This document shows, in pieces, positions 8,851-17,741 of a stretch of 64,000 bases of DNA (position 1 is the stretch's first letter; every line of letters starts with the position of its first letter). Source of the stretch: Hypericibacter terrae (lineage in GTDB: Bacteria > Pseudomonadota > Alphaproteobacteria > Dongiales > Dongiaceae); NCBI RefSeq assembly GCF_008728855.1, contig NZ_CP042906.1:4639570-4703569 (forward strand), in the 5' to 3' direction. Below the pieces are notes generated by a model. That model worked only from the letters and a program-made list of their open reading frames with translations. It was not told the origin of the DNA and made no database searches. The position numbers and the translations under genes are program-made.

Positions 8851-10095
8851 TCACCTTGCCGGCGCATTCGCCCGCTCGATCATCGCCCGCAGCAGCACGT
8901 CGCAGCCGGCGGCGACATCGTCCTTGGTCGCGTTCTCGATCTCGTTATGGCTGATCCCGTCCTCGCAAGGCACGAACACCATCGCCGTCGGCGCCACGCG
9001 CGAGAGATAGACGGCGTCATGTCCGGCGCCGGAGATGATGGGCATGTTGGCATAGCCGAGCGACTTGGCCGCGGCTTCCACCGCACCGACGCATTCGCGC
9101 GCGAACTTGACCGGCGGCGAGTACCAGATCTCCTTGAGCTCGAGCGCGAGGCCGATCGCCCGCGCCTCGGCCTCGCAGGCCTTGCGCAGCGCGGCATCCA
9201 TCTGGTTCAGCACCGCCTCGTCGGGATGGCGGAAATCGACCGTGAAGAAGACGCGGCCGGGGATGGTGTTCCGCGAGTTGGGCGACACCTGCATCATGCC
9301 GACCGTGGCGCAGGCGTAGGGCTGATTCTCCAGCCCGATGCGATTGACATGGCCGACCATGCGCGCGGCCCCCACCAGCGCGTCCTTGCGCCGCTTCATC
9401 GGCGTCGGGCCGGCATGGGCCTCCTGGCCCGTCACCACGGCCTCGTACCAGCGGATGCCCTGCACGCCCTGGACGATGCCGATCTGCTTCTTCTCGGCCT
9501 CGAGGATCGGGCCCTGCTCGATATGGGCCTCGAAGAAGGCGCCGACTTTTCGCCCGCCCACCTCCTGGTCGCCGAAATAGCCGATGCGCTTCAGCTCCTC
9601 GCCCATGGTCTTGCCCTCGGTGTCGGCGCGGGAGAGCGCGTAATCGAGCTCGAAGGCGCCGCCGAACACGCCCGAGGCCACCATGGCGGGCGCGAAGCGC
9701 GAGCCTTCCTCGTTGGTCCAGACCACGACCTCGACCGGGGCTTGCGTCTCGGTGCCGTGATCGTTGAGGGTGCGGATGACCTCGAGACCCGCCAGCACGC
9801 CATAGGCGCCGTCGAACTTGCCGCCCGTGGGCTGGGTGTCGATATGGCTGCCGGTCATGACCGGCGGCAGGCTGTCGTCGCGGCCGGGCCGGCGCGCGAA
9901 GATGTTGCCCATCTTGTCGATTGTCACGGTACAACCCGCATCCTTGCACCAGCGCACGAACAGGTCGCGCGCCTCGCGGTCGAGATCGGTCAGGGCCAGA
10001 CGGCAGACGCCGCCCTTCTCGGTGGCGCCGATCTGGGCCAGCGTCATCAGGCTCTGCCACAGCCGGTCGCCATTGATACGGATGTTGGTCGCCAT
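8851..10095 (-). CDS. M20-family Zn-dependent hydrolase (N-carbamoyl-amino-acid hydrolase / ureidopropionase type)
   Basis: 414 residues of the peptidase M20 subfamily that hydrolyses N-carbamoyl-L-amino acids, beta-ureidopropionate or allantoate. Metal ligands fit: H84 in GSHIDTQPTGGKFDG with D95, then NEEGSRFAPA, the EAHIEQGP box that marks amidohydrolases of this group, and a late GAGHDAVYLS. I chose the ATG at 10095 because GAGGGA sits six bases before it; a GTG at 10101 would be too close. The specific ureide is not decidable: no hydantoinase or allantoicase gene lies nearby. It starts 143 bases beyond the end of the nitrate reductase operon. Confidence 0.88.
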   Translation of the reverse strand: MATNIRINGDRLWQSLMTLAQIGATEKGGVCRLALTDLDREARDLFVRWCKDAGCTVTIDKMGNIFARRPGRDDSLPPVMTGSHIDTQPTGGKFDGAYGVLAGLEVIRTLNDHGTETQAPVEVVVWTNEEGSRFAPAMVASGVFGGAFELDYALSRADTEGKTMGEELKRIGYFGDQEVGGRKVGAFFEAHIEQGPILEAEKKQIGIVQGVQGIRWYEAVVTGQEAHAGPTPMKRRKDALVGAARMVGHVNRIGLENQPYACATVGMMQVSPNSRNTIPGRVFFTVDFRHPDEAVLNQMDAALRKACEAEARAIGLALELKEIWYSPPVKFARECVGAVEAAAKSLGYANMPIISGAGHDAVYLSRVAPTAMVFVPCEDGISHNEIENATKDDVAAGCDVLLRAMIERANAPAR

Positions 10096-10237
10096 GGCCA
10101 CTCCCTCGGGGAAATCATGTCGGATCGAACCCGCGGGGATCCGCGGGAGGCCGACTTTAACGGCCTGTCCGCAGGCGTCAATCGGGGCACCCGGAGGGAG
10201 AGCGGAGCTCGGGGAAAGGCCGATCGGTCAAATCCGA

Positions 10238-11008
10238 TCAGGCCTGGTTCGCGATCGGGCCTGCAGCCGACCCCTCCTGGCTGCCAAGCTCGACGCCGTC
10301 GAGATCGGCGGCGGCCGCCAGGGCCGCAATGAAGCGGCTGACATCCTGGCGCCAGGTCTGCTCCGAGAGATAATCGGCGATCTGCTCCCGTACATGCTCG
10401 AAGGGCAGCGTGCGGCCCTTGGCGCGATGGCGCAGACGAGCGATGTGAAAGCCGTAACGCGAGGGCACGGGCACCGGGCAGAGCTCGCCCTCTTCCAGAC
10501 TGAAGAGATAGGTCTCGAATTCGGGCACGGTGGCACCCCGGGTGATCTGCCCGAGATTGCCGCCATTGGCCTTGGAGGGGCAATCCGAATGCTCGCGCGC
10601 CAGATCCGCGAAGCGCGAGGGATCGGCCTGGATCTGCGCCAGGAGGCCTTCGGCCTTGAGCTTGGCCGCGGCCCGCGCCTCCTCGTCCTCGGGGTCGGCC
10701 GCGATCAGGATATGCTCTCCCTCGATCAGATCGTTCGAGCGAAAGCGGTCGGCCTGCGATTCATAGAAGGACCGGCAGGCGGCATCGCTCGGCATCGCGA
10801 GCGGGACCGCCGCCGCCAGGAGCGCATCGATCGCCTCGGCACCGTCTCCGAACCCGCGAGAGAGCGCCTCCTGCGCCAGGAGTTCCTTCACCGCCAGCGC
10901 CTCGCTGGCGAGGCGCTGGGCCTCGGCGACCGTGGCCGCCGGATGGTATTGCATCTCCGCGAAGATCGCGGCTTCGGAGATCTCGGCGCCGTTGATGCGC
11001 ATGGTCAT
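10238..11008 (-). CDS. PpiC-type peptidylprolyl isomerase of the nar operon
   Basis: 256 residues with an N-terminal helical part (1-95) and a parvulin domain (about 95-200: EGEHILIAA, FADLAREHSDCPSKANGGNLG, VPSRYGFHIARL). No signal peptide, so it acts in the cytoplasm, where NarGH is assembled. It overlaps the narI stop by four bases (ATGA), so the two are translationally coupled. A NifM-like isomerase as last gene of narK1K2GHJI is known from Pseudomonas; its role in nitrate reductase folding is an inference from that position. Confidence 0.88.
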   Translation of the reverse strand: MTMRINGAEISEAAIFAEMQYHPAATVAEAQRLASEALAVKELLAQEALSRGFGDGAEAIDALLAAAVPLAMPSDAACRSFYESQADRFRSNDLIEGEHILIAADPEDEEARAAAKLKAEGLLAQIQADPSRFADLAREHSDCPSKANGGNLGQITRGATVPEFETYLFSLEEGELCPVPVPSRYGFHIARLRHRAKGRTLPFEHVREQIADYLSEQTWRQDVSRFIAALAAAADLDGVELGSQEGSAAGPIANQA

Positions 11009-11724
11009 ACCGGCCTCCCGCGGCGGACCGCCAGATCACGGCCGGCATCGCGCCGCCGCACCACCTGATAGTTCCGGAAGAGGTAGCCGACCGGCGCGCT
11101 CCAGATATGCACCAGCCGGGAGAAGGGAAAGAGCAGGAACAAGGTCATGCCCATGACCAGGTGAAGCTGATAGGGCCAGGCGAGGCCGAGAATCTGGTCG
11201 GCCGCGCCGCCGCGGAAGGTGACGATGCGCTGCGCCCATTCAGAGAGCCGCAGCATCACCGAGCCGTCGGCGTGCTGGAGCGAGAAGGGCAGCGTGATCA
11301 GCCCCAGCACCAGTTGCGCCCAGATCATCAGCAGGATGACGATATCCATGACCGAACTGGTCTTCCGGATGCGCGGATCGAACAGCCGGCGATGGATCAG
11401 CATGGTGAGGCCGATGAAGCAAAACACGCCGGCCGTCCCGCCGGAGACGATGGCCAGCATCTGCTTGGCCTCGACGGTGATGACGAGCGTGTAGAGCTGG
11501 TGGGGCGTCAGCAGGCCGACGACATGGCCGGCGAGAATGAAGAGCACGCCGACATGGAAAAGATTGGACCCCCAGCGCAGCTGCCGGGCGCGCAGCAACT
11601 GGCTCGAGCCCGACCGCCAGGAATACTGCTCGCGGTCGAACCGGATCAGGCTGCCGATCAGGAACACGCTGAGCGCGATATAGGGATAAAGGCCGAACAG
11701 GATCAGATTGAGATAGTCGGTCAT
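11005..11724 (-). CDS. narI: Respiratory nitrate reductase gamma subunit NarI
   Basis: Membrane cytochrome b subunit that takes electrons from quinol and passes them through two haems b to NarH. Five membrane helices are visible; haem-ligand histidines H57 and H67 lie in helix 2 (LFHVGVLFILAGHVVG), and the second pair lies in the C-terminal part (QLHLVMGMTLFLLFPFSRLVH). I chose the ATG at 11724 (MTDYLNL), preceded by GGGGAGGGA, over an in-frame start 21 bases upstream. It starts 17 bases after the narJ stop. Confidence 0.96.
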   Translation of the reverse strand: MTDYLNLILFGLYPYIALSVFLIGSLIRFDREQYSWRSGSSQLLRARQLRWGSNLFHVGVLFILAGHVVGLLTPHQLYTLVITVEAKQMLAIVSGGTAGVFCFIGLTMLIHRRLFDPRIRKTSSVMDIVILLMIWAQLVLGLITLPFSLQHADGSVMLRLSEWAQRIVTFRGGAADQILGLAWPYQLHLVMGMTLFLLFPFSRLVHIWSAPVGYLFRNYQVVRRRDAGRDLAVRRGRPV

Positions 11725-11741
11725 GGTCCGTCCCTCCCCGG

Positions 11742-12404
11742 TCAACCCTGGTTCATGCGGGCGAGAATGGTCTGCGCCTTGCCACAGCCGGCATTCGCCT
11801 GAGGCGACTCCGCGCCGACAAACGAGACGGCCTGGTCCTCCCAGGCGCGGTCCATCGCCTCGGGGCTTTCATCCTCCAGCTCGGCGGGAGGCTCGGACGG
11901 CGCGCGGCCGGCAAGGGTCAGAAGCGCCTGGAAGACCGTCGCATAAGCGCTGCCCCGCTTGACCAGCCTTCCATGCAGCGCGTCGAGGACATTGCCGGCA
12001 TCGTCGAGCATCTCGATGGCCTGGGCCTTGGGCAGCAGCGACAGGAACTCCAGGAACACCGGCAGGTAATCCGGCAGCTCGTTGACGTCGAGCTCGACGC
12101 CCTGGCGGCGATAGATCTGCATCAGATCGACCATCGCCTGGCCGCGGGCCCGCGATTCGCCATGCACATGCTCGAACAGATGCAGCGACAGCGAGCGAAC
12201 ACGATCGAAGAGGCCGACATAGCCTTCCTCGACCTCGATCAGGTCCTGGCTCCTCAGGTGACGCACCAGCGACAGCAGGCCCGCCCGCTCGCGCGCGCCG
12301 AAGGCCGGTTCGGCCAGGATTGCGCCTTCGATTGCCGGCAAAGCCGCCATGAAGTCCGGGTCCGGATAAGTGAGCAGTCGCGCCAGGATTCGACAGGCGT
12401 ACAT
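11742..12404 (-). CDS. narJ: Nitrate reductase molybdenum cofactor assembly chaperone NarJ
   Basis: 220-residue cytoplasmic chaperone of the TorD/NarJ family that holds apo-NarG until the molybdenum cofactor is inserted; it is not part of the final enzyme. The sequence is all-helical, with ARLLTYPDPDF near the N-terminus and the DYLPVFLEFLSLLP segment in the middle, both typical. Its ATG at 12404 overlaps the narH stop by one base (TGATG), indicating coupled translation. The same reading frame stays open far upstream across narH, but that part is not protein-like and the start is at 12404. Confidence 0.95.
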   Translation of the reverse strand: MYACRILARLLTYPDPDFMAALPAIEGAILAEPAFGARERAGLLSLVRHLRSQDLIEVEEGYVGLFDRVRSLSLHLFEHVHGESRARGQAMVDLMQIYRRQGVELDVNELPDYLPVFLEFLSLLPKAQAIEMLDDAGNVLDALHGRLVKRGSAYATVFQALLTLAGRAPSEPPAELEDESPEAMDRAWEDQAVSFVGAESPQANAGCGKAQTILARMNQG

Positions 12405-13927
12405 CAGCGTACCTCCATCGGATTGCGGGCCTTCTGCTTGCGGCCGCCGAAGATCGACACGCCCTCGCTGGAGTCCGAACAGCCATTGCCGAAGGTGAAG
12501 CCGCAGCTGCTTTTCAGATCGAAGGCGTTCTCGGCATATTCGCGGTGCGCGGTCGGGATGACGTAGCGGTCCTCGTAGTTGGCGATCGCCATATACCGAT
12601 ACATCTCCTCGACCTGTGCCTTGGTCATGCCGACCCGCTCGAGCACCGAGACGTTTTCGGTCGCCTCCACATGCCGGCCGCGCATGAAGACGCGCATCGC
12701 CGCCATGCGCTCCAGCGCCATGATCACCGGCGCCTCGTCGCCCGCGGTCAGGAGATTGGCGAGATACTTGACCGGAATCCGCAACGACCGGACATCCGGG
12801 ATCTCGTCCGCCATGGCGATCTTGCCGGCGTCGGCCGCCGCCTGGATCGGCGAGAGCGGCGGCACGTACCAGACCATGGGCAAGGTCCGGTATTCCGGAT
12901 GCAGCGGAAAGGCCACCCGCCAATCGATCGCGAGCTTGTAGGTCGGCGAGCGGCGCGCCGCCTCGAGCCAGGCTTCCGGCACCCCGTCGGCCCGCGCCTG
13001 CTCGATGACCTTCGGGTCGCTGGGGTCGAGGAAGATCTCGAGCTGCTTGCGATAGAGATCCGTCTCGCGCTCGACGCTCGCCACCTCCTGGATGCGGTCG
13101 GCGTCGTAAAGCAGCACGCCGAGATAGCGGATGCGGCCGACGCAGGTCTCGGAGCAGACGGTCGGCTCGCCGACCTCGATGCGCGGATAGCAGAAGATGC
13201 ACTTCTCGGCCTTCCCCGACTGCCAGTTGTAATAGATCTTCTTGTAGGGGCAGGCCGATACGCACATGCGCCAACCGCGGCACTTGTCCTGGTCGATCAG
13301 GACGATGCCGTCTTCCTCGCGCTTGTAGATCGAGCCCGACGGACAGGAGGCGACACAGCTCGGATTGAGGCAGTGCTCGCACAGCCGCGGCAGGTAGAAC
13401 ATGAAGGTGTTCTCGAATTGCCCGTAGATCTCCTTCTGCAGGTTCTCGAAGTTCTTGTCGCGTGAGCGCTTGGCGAACTCGGTACCGAGGATCTCCTCCC
13501 AATTCGGCCCCCACTCGATCTTCTCCATCCGCTCGCCCGTGATGAGCGAAACCGGCCGTGCGACCGGCATGGCCTGCATCTCGGGCGCGGTATGGAGGTG
13601 CTCGTAGTCGAAGGTGAAGGGCTCGTAGTAATCGTCGATCTGCGGCAGCTGCGGATTGGCGAAGATCTTCGCCAGGATACGCCAGCGGCTGCCGAGACGC
13701 GGCTCGATCTTGCCGTTGCGCTTGCGCCGCCAGCCGCCCTGCCAGCGGTCCTGGTTCTCCCAGTCCTTGGGATAGCCGATGCCGGGCTTGGTCTCGACAT
13801 TGTTGAACCAGGCGTATTCGACGCCTTCCCGGGAGGTCCAGACATTCTTGCAGGTAACCGAACAGGTATGGCAGCCGATACATTTGTCCAGATTCAGCAC
13901 CATCGCGATCTGCGCTCGCACCTTCAT
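12404..13927 (-). CDS. narH: Respiratory nitrate reductase beta subunit NarH
   Basis: 507-residue electron-transfer subunit on the cytoplasmic side of the membrane, linking NarI haems to NarG. Four iron-sulfur motifs are visible: CIGCHTCSVTC at 16-26, CEHCLNPSCVASCP, then CRGWRMCVSACP, where tryptophan replaces a cysteine and gives the [3Fe-4S] cluster of NarH, and the final CIFC/C/C group. GAGAGGAGGGA precedes the ATG at 13927. It is 48 bases after the narG stop and overlaps narJ by one base. Confidence 0.97.
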   Translation of the reverse strand: MKVRAQIAMVLNLDKCIGCHTCSVTCKNVWTSREGVEYAWFNNVETKPGIGYPKDWENQDRWQGGWRRKRNGKIEPRLGSRWRILAKIFANPQLPQIDDYYEPFTFDYEHLHTAPEMQAMPVARPVSLITGERMEKIEWGPNWEEILGTEFAKRSRDKNFENLQKEIYGQFENTFMFYLPRLCEHCLNPSCVASCPSGSIYKREEDGIVLIDQDKCRGWRMCVSACPYKKIYYNWQSGKAEKCIFCYPRIEVGEPTVCSETCVGRIRYLGVLLYDADRIQEVASVERETDLYRKQLEIFLDPSDPKVIEQARADGVPEAWLEAARRSPTYKLAIDWRVAFPLHPEYRTLPMVWYVPPLSPIQAAADAGKIAMADEIPDVRSLRIPVKYLANLLTAGDEAPVIMALERMAAMRVFMRGRHVEATENVSVLERVGMTKAQVEEMYRYMAIANYEDRYVIPTAHREYAENAFDLKSSCGFTFGNGCSDSSEGVSIFGGRKQKARNPMEVR

Positions 13928-13975
13928 GGTCCGTCCCTCCTCTCTCGCCCGATTTCGTCGTTTATCGCTTCAGCG

Positions 13976-16900
13976 TCATTCCGCGGCTTGCGCCGGAGGC
14001 ACCGCCGGCTTATCGAGCCAATCCACATTCGCCATCTTGCGCACCACCACGAACTCGTCGCGATTGGTGCCGATGGTGCCGTGATAGTTGAATCCGTAGG
14101 ACTGTTGCGCGTAGCCGCCGATCATGTGGGTCGGCTTGGGGCAGGTCCGCGTGACCGAGTTGTGGATGCCGCCCCGGGCCTGGGTGATCTCGCTCCCGGG
14201 CACGTTCACGATCTTCTCCTGCGCGTGATACATCAGCACCATGCCTTCCGGCACGCGCTGGCTGACCACCGCGCGGGCGACGAGCGCGCCGTTCAGATTG
14301 AACGCCTCGATCCAGTCATTGTCCTCGATGCCGGCCTTCTTCGCGTCGGTCTCGCTGACCCAGACGATCGGCCCGCCGCGCGACAAGGTCAGCATGAGGA
14401 GATTGTCGGTATAGGTGCTGTGGATGCCCCATTTCTGGTGCGGCGTGATGAAGTTCAGCACCAGTTCGGGGTTGCCGTTCGAATGCTTCCCCAGCATCGG
14501 CAGGATCGTCTTGGTGTCGATCGGCGGCTTGTAGACGCAGAGTCCTTCGCCGAATGCGATCATCCAGGGATGATCCTGATAGAGCTGCTGGCGGCCGGTC
14601 AGCGTGCGCCAGGGAATCAGCTCATGGACGTTGGTGTAGCCGGCGTTGTAGCTGACATGCTCGGATTCGAGGCCCGACCAGGTCGGCGAGGAGATGATCT
14701 TGCGCGGCTGCGCCTGCAGATCGCGGAAACGGAGCTTGTCGTCCTCCCGCGCCCTGGCCAGATGCGTATGATCGCGGCCCGTGAACTTGCCCAGCGCCTC
14801 CCATGCCTTGACCGCGACCTGGCCGTTCGTCTCTGGCGCCAGGGTCAGGATCACCTCCGCCGCATCCATCGCGCTGTCGATGCGCGGCATACCCTTGGTG
14901 ATGCCCTCCTCCGTCACCGCACGGTTCAGCTCGGTGAGGAACTTGATCTCGGTCTCGGTGTTCCAGCCGATGCCCTTGCCGCCGTTGCCGATCTTGGTCA
15001 TGAGCGGGCCCAGCGCCGTGAACTTCTTGTAGGTGTTGGGGTAGTCGCGTTCGACCGTGATCAGCGCCGGCATGGTCCTGCCCGGCACCGGCTCGCATTC
15101 GCCCTTGCCCCAGTCCTTGGGGGCGAAGGGCTGCGCCAGCTCGCCCGGCGTGTCGTGCATGATCGGCGCCGTCACCAGGTCCTTCTCGATGCCGAGATGC
15201 CCCTTGCAGATCTCCGAGAAGCGCTTGGCGATTCCCTTGAAGATCTCCCAGTCGCTGCGGGCCTCCCAGACCGGGTCCACCGCCGCCGAGAGCGGATGGA
15301 TGAAGGGATGCATGTCGGAGGTGTTGAGGTCGTGCTTCTCGTACCAGGTCGCCGTCGGCAGCACGATGTCGGAATACATGCAGGTGGTCGACATGCGGAA
15401 GTCGAGCGTCACCAGCAGGTCGAGCTTCCCGCTGGGCGCCTCCTCGTGCCATTCCACCTCGAGCGGCTTGAGGCCGCCCTCGTCGCCCAGATCCTTGCCC
15501 TGCACGCCATGTTGGGCCCCCAGCAGATGCTTGAGGAAATATTCATGGCCCTTGCCGCTGGACCCCAGCAGGTTCGAGCGCCAGACGAACATGTTGCGGG
15601 GGAAGTTGCGGGGATTGTCGGGATCCTCGCAGGACAGGCGCAGCCGCCCGGCCTTGAGCTCCGACAAGGCATAGGCCGGCGGTTCCTGGCCGGCCTGTGT
15701 CGCCGCCCGCGCGACGTCGAGCGGATTCTGCTCAAGCTGCGGTGCCGAGGGCAGCCAGCCCATGCGTTCCGCCCGGACGTTGAAGTCGATCAGGCTGCCC
15801 TTGAGCGCTCCGTTCGCCAGCGGCGACAGGATCTCCTCGACATCCAGCTTCTCGTAACGCCACTGGTCGGTATGCGCATAGAAGTAGGAGGTCGCGTTCA
15901 TCTGCCGCGGCGGACGGCTCCAGTCGAGCGCGAAGGCGAGCGGCGTCCAGCCGGTCTGCGGCCGCAGCTTCTCCTGCCCGACATAATGCGACCAGCCGCC
16001 GCCGGTCTGGCCGACACAGCCGCAGAGGACCAGCAGGTTGATGATGCCGCGATAGATCATGTCGCCGTGATACCAGTGGTTCACGCCGGCACCGAGGATC
16101 ACCATGGAGCGGCCCTTGGTCTTCTCGGCATTATCCGCGAAGGCGCGTGCGACCTCGATCACCCGCTCACGAGGCACGCCGGTGATGCGTTCCTGCCAGG
16201 CCGGCGTGTAGGGCAGGTCCTCGTCATAGGATTTGGCGGCATTGGCGCCGCCGAGACCGCGATCGATGCCGTAATTGGCGCAGAAGAGATCGAAGACGGT
16301 GGCAACGAGCGCTTCGCCGTCCTTGAGTTTGATCTTTCGCGCCGGCAGATTGCGGACCAGCACGTCGGCATGGTCCGTATGCTGGAAATGCGCGTGCTGG
16401 CGTCCGCCGAAATAGGGGAAGGCGACCGGCACGGTTTCGTGAGCGCCCTCGATCAGCGAGAGGCGCGGCTTGAGCTCGCTTCCGGAGCTGCCGTCGCGGT
16501 TCTCGAGATTCCAGCGCCCCTGCTCGCCCCAGCGGAAACCGACCGAGCCGGTCGGAACGGCGGGACGATCCCCGGCCTCGTCGATGACGACCGTCTTCCA
16601 GTCCGGGTTGTTGGTCTGGCCGAGCGCGCCCTCGAAGTCGGACGCACGGACGAAACGTCCCGCCACGAGACGGTCGCCCTGCTTCTCGAGCCGCACCAGG
16701 AAAGGCAGGTCGGTATAGCGCCGGCAATAGTCGGTGAAATAAGGGCTTTTCCCGGCGAGATGGAATTCCTTGAGGATGACATGGCCCATGGCCAGCGCCA
16801 TCGCCGCGTCGGTGCCCTGCTTGGGGGCGAGCCAGATGTCGCCGAACTTCGACGCCTCGGAATAATCCGGCGTGACGGTGACGATCTTGGCGCCCTTGTA

Positions 16901-17716
16901 GCGCACCTCGGTCATGAAATGGGCGTCGGGCGTGCGCGTTTGCGGCACGTTGGAGCCCCACAGCATGATGAAGGTCGAGTTGTACCAGTCGGCGCTTTCC
17001 GGCACGTCGGTCTGCTCGCCCCAGGTCTGCGGCGAGGAGGGCGGCAAGTCGCAGTACCAGTCGTAGAAGCTGAGGCAAACGCCGCCGATGAGCGACAGAT
17101 AGCGGGTGCCGGCGGCGTAGGAGATCATCGACATGGCTGGAATCGGCGAGAAGCCCGCCACGCGATCGGGCCCGTAGGTCTTGATCGTGTGGATGTTGGC
17201 GGCGGCGATGATCTCCTGGGCTTCATCCCAGGAGGCGCGCACGAAGCCGCCCCGGCCGCGGATGGACTTGTAGTCCTTCGCCTGCTCGGGATTCTCGACG
17301 ATCGATTTCCAGGCCGCGACCGGGTCGGGATGCTGCGCTTTCGCCGCGCGCCACATCCGCAGCAGGCGGCCGCGGATCATCGGGTATTTGATGCGGTTGG
17401 CGCTGTAGAGGTACCAGGAGTAGCTCGCGCCGCGCGAGCAGCCGCGCGGCTCGTGATTGGGCAGATCGGGCCGCGTCCGGGGATAGTCGGTCTGCTGCGT
17501 CTCCCAGGTGACGATGCCGCCCTTCACATAGATCTTCCAGGAGCAGGAGCCGGTGCAGTTGACGCCGTGCGTGGAGCGGACGATGCGATCATGCGCCCAG
17601 CGCGCGCGATAGCCCTCCTCCCAGCCGCGCCCCTCGTTGGTCACGACGCCGTGGTCGTTCGAGAAGGTATCGACATTGCGCTTGAAGAACATCAAGCGGT
17701 CGAGGAAATGACTCAT
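13976..17716 (-). CDS. narG: Respiratory nitrate reductase alpha subunit NarG
   Basis: 1246-residue catalytic subunit that reduces nitrate to nitrite with a bis-MGD molybdenum cofactor, usual length for the family. The N-terminal FS0 cluster ligands are H50, C54, C58 and C93 (HGVNCTGSC ... RGCSRGAS), the His-containing set of NarG. ADWYNSTFIMLWGSNVPQTR carries the conserved aspartate region at the molybdenum. There is no twin-arginine signal, so this is the cytoplasm-facing NarG, not a periplasmic NapA. GAGGAG lies 10 bases before the ATG. It follows the second narK by 25 bases. Confidence 0.98.
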   Translation of the reverse strand: MSHFLDRLMFFKRNVDTFSNDHGVVTNEGRGWEEGYRARWAHDRIVRSTHGVNCTGSCSWKIYVKGGIVTWETQQTDYPRTRPDLPNHEPRGCSRGASYSWYLYSANRIKYPMIRGRLLRMWRAAKAQHPDPVAAWKSIVENPEQAKDYKSIRGRGGFVRASWDEAQEIIAAANIHTIKTYGPDRVAGFSPIPAMSMISYAAGTRYLSLIGGVCLSFYDWYCDLPPSSPQTWGEQTDVPESADWYNSTFIMLWGSNVPQTRTPDAHFMTEVRYKGAKIVTVTPDYSEASKFGDIWLAPKQGTDAAMALAMGHVILKEFHLAGKSPYFTDYCRRYTDLPFLVRLEKQGDRLVAGRFVRASDFEGALGQTNNPDWKTVVIDEAGDRPAVPTGSVGFRWGEQGRWNLENRDGSSGSELKPRLSLIEGAHETVPVAFPYFGGRQHAHFQHTDHADVLVRNLPARKIKLKDGEALVATVFDLFCANYGIDRGLGGANAAKSYDEDLPYTPAWQERITGVPRERVIEVARAFADNAEKTKGRSMVILGAGVNHWYHGDMIYRGIINLLVLCGCVGQTGGGWSHYVGQEKLRPQTGWTPLAFALDWSRPPRQMNATSYFYAHTDQWRYEKLDVEEILSPLANGALKGSLIDFNVRAERMGWLPSAPQLEQNPLDVARAATQAGQEPPAYALSELKAGRLRLSCEDPDNPRNFPRNMFVWRSNLLGSSGKGHEYFLKHLLGAQHGVQGKDLGDEGGLKPLEVEWHEEAPSGKLDLLVTLDFRMSTTCMYSDIVLPTATWYEKHDLNTSDMHPFIHPLSAAVDPVWEARSDWEIFKGIAKRFSEICKGHLGIEKDLVTAPIMHDTPGELAQPFAPKDWGKGECEPVPGRTMPALITVERDYPNTYKKFTALGPLMTKIGNGGKGIGWNTETEIKFLTELNRAVTEEGITKGMPRIDSAMDAAEVILTLAPETNGQVAVKAWEALGKFTGRDHTHLARAREDDKLRFRDLQAQPRKIISSPTWSGLESEHVSYNAGYTNVHELIPWRTLTGRQQLYQDHPWMIAFGEGLCVYKPPIDTKTILPMLGKHSNGNPELVLNFITPHQKWGIHSTYTDNLLMLTLSRGGPIVWVSETDAKKAGIEDNDWIEAFNLNGALVARAVVSQRVPEGMVLMYHAQEKIVNVPGSEITQARGGIHNSVTRTCPKPTHMIGGYAQQSYGFNYHGTIGTNRDEFVVVRKMANVDWLDKPAVPPAQAAE

Positions 17717-17741
17717 GGGTTTGACTCCTCGCCCGTGGGGG

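Noticed and set aside
11742-13883. An apparent long fusion ending in NarJ
   Set aside because: Only the last 220 codons are NarJ; the upstream part is another frame of narH. The ATG at 12404 overlapping the narH stop is the real start.
12404-17716. Periplasmic (NapA) or assimilatory (NasA) nitrate reductase
   Set aside because: NarG has the His-Cys FS0 cluster and no twin-arginine signal, and narH, narJ and narI follow; this is the membrane respiratory type.
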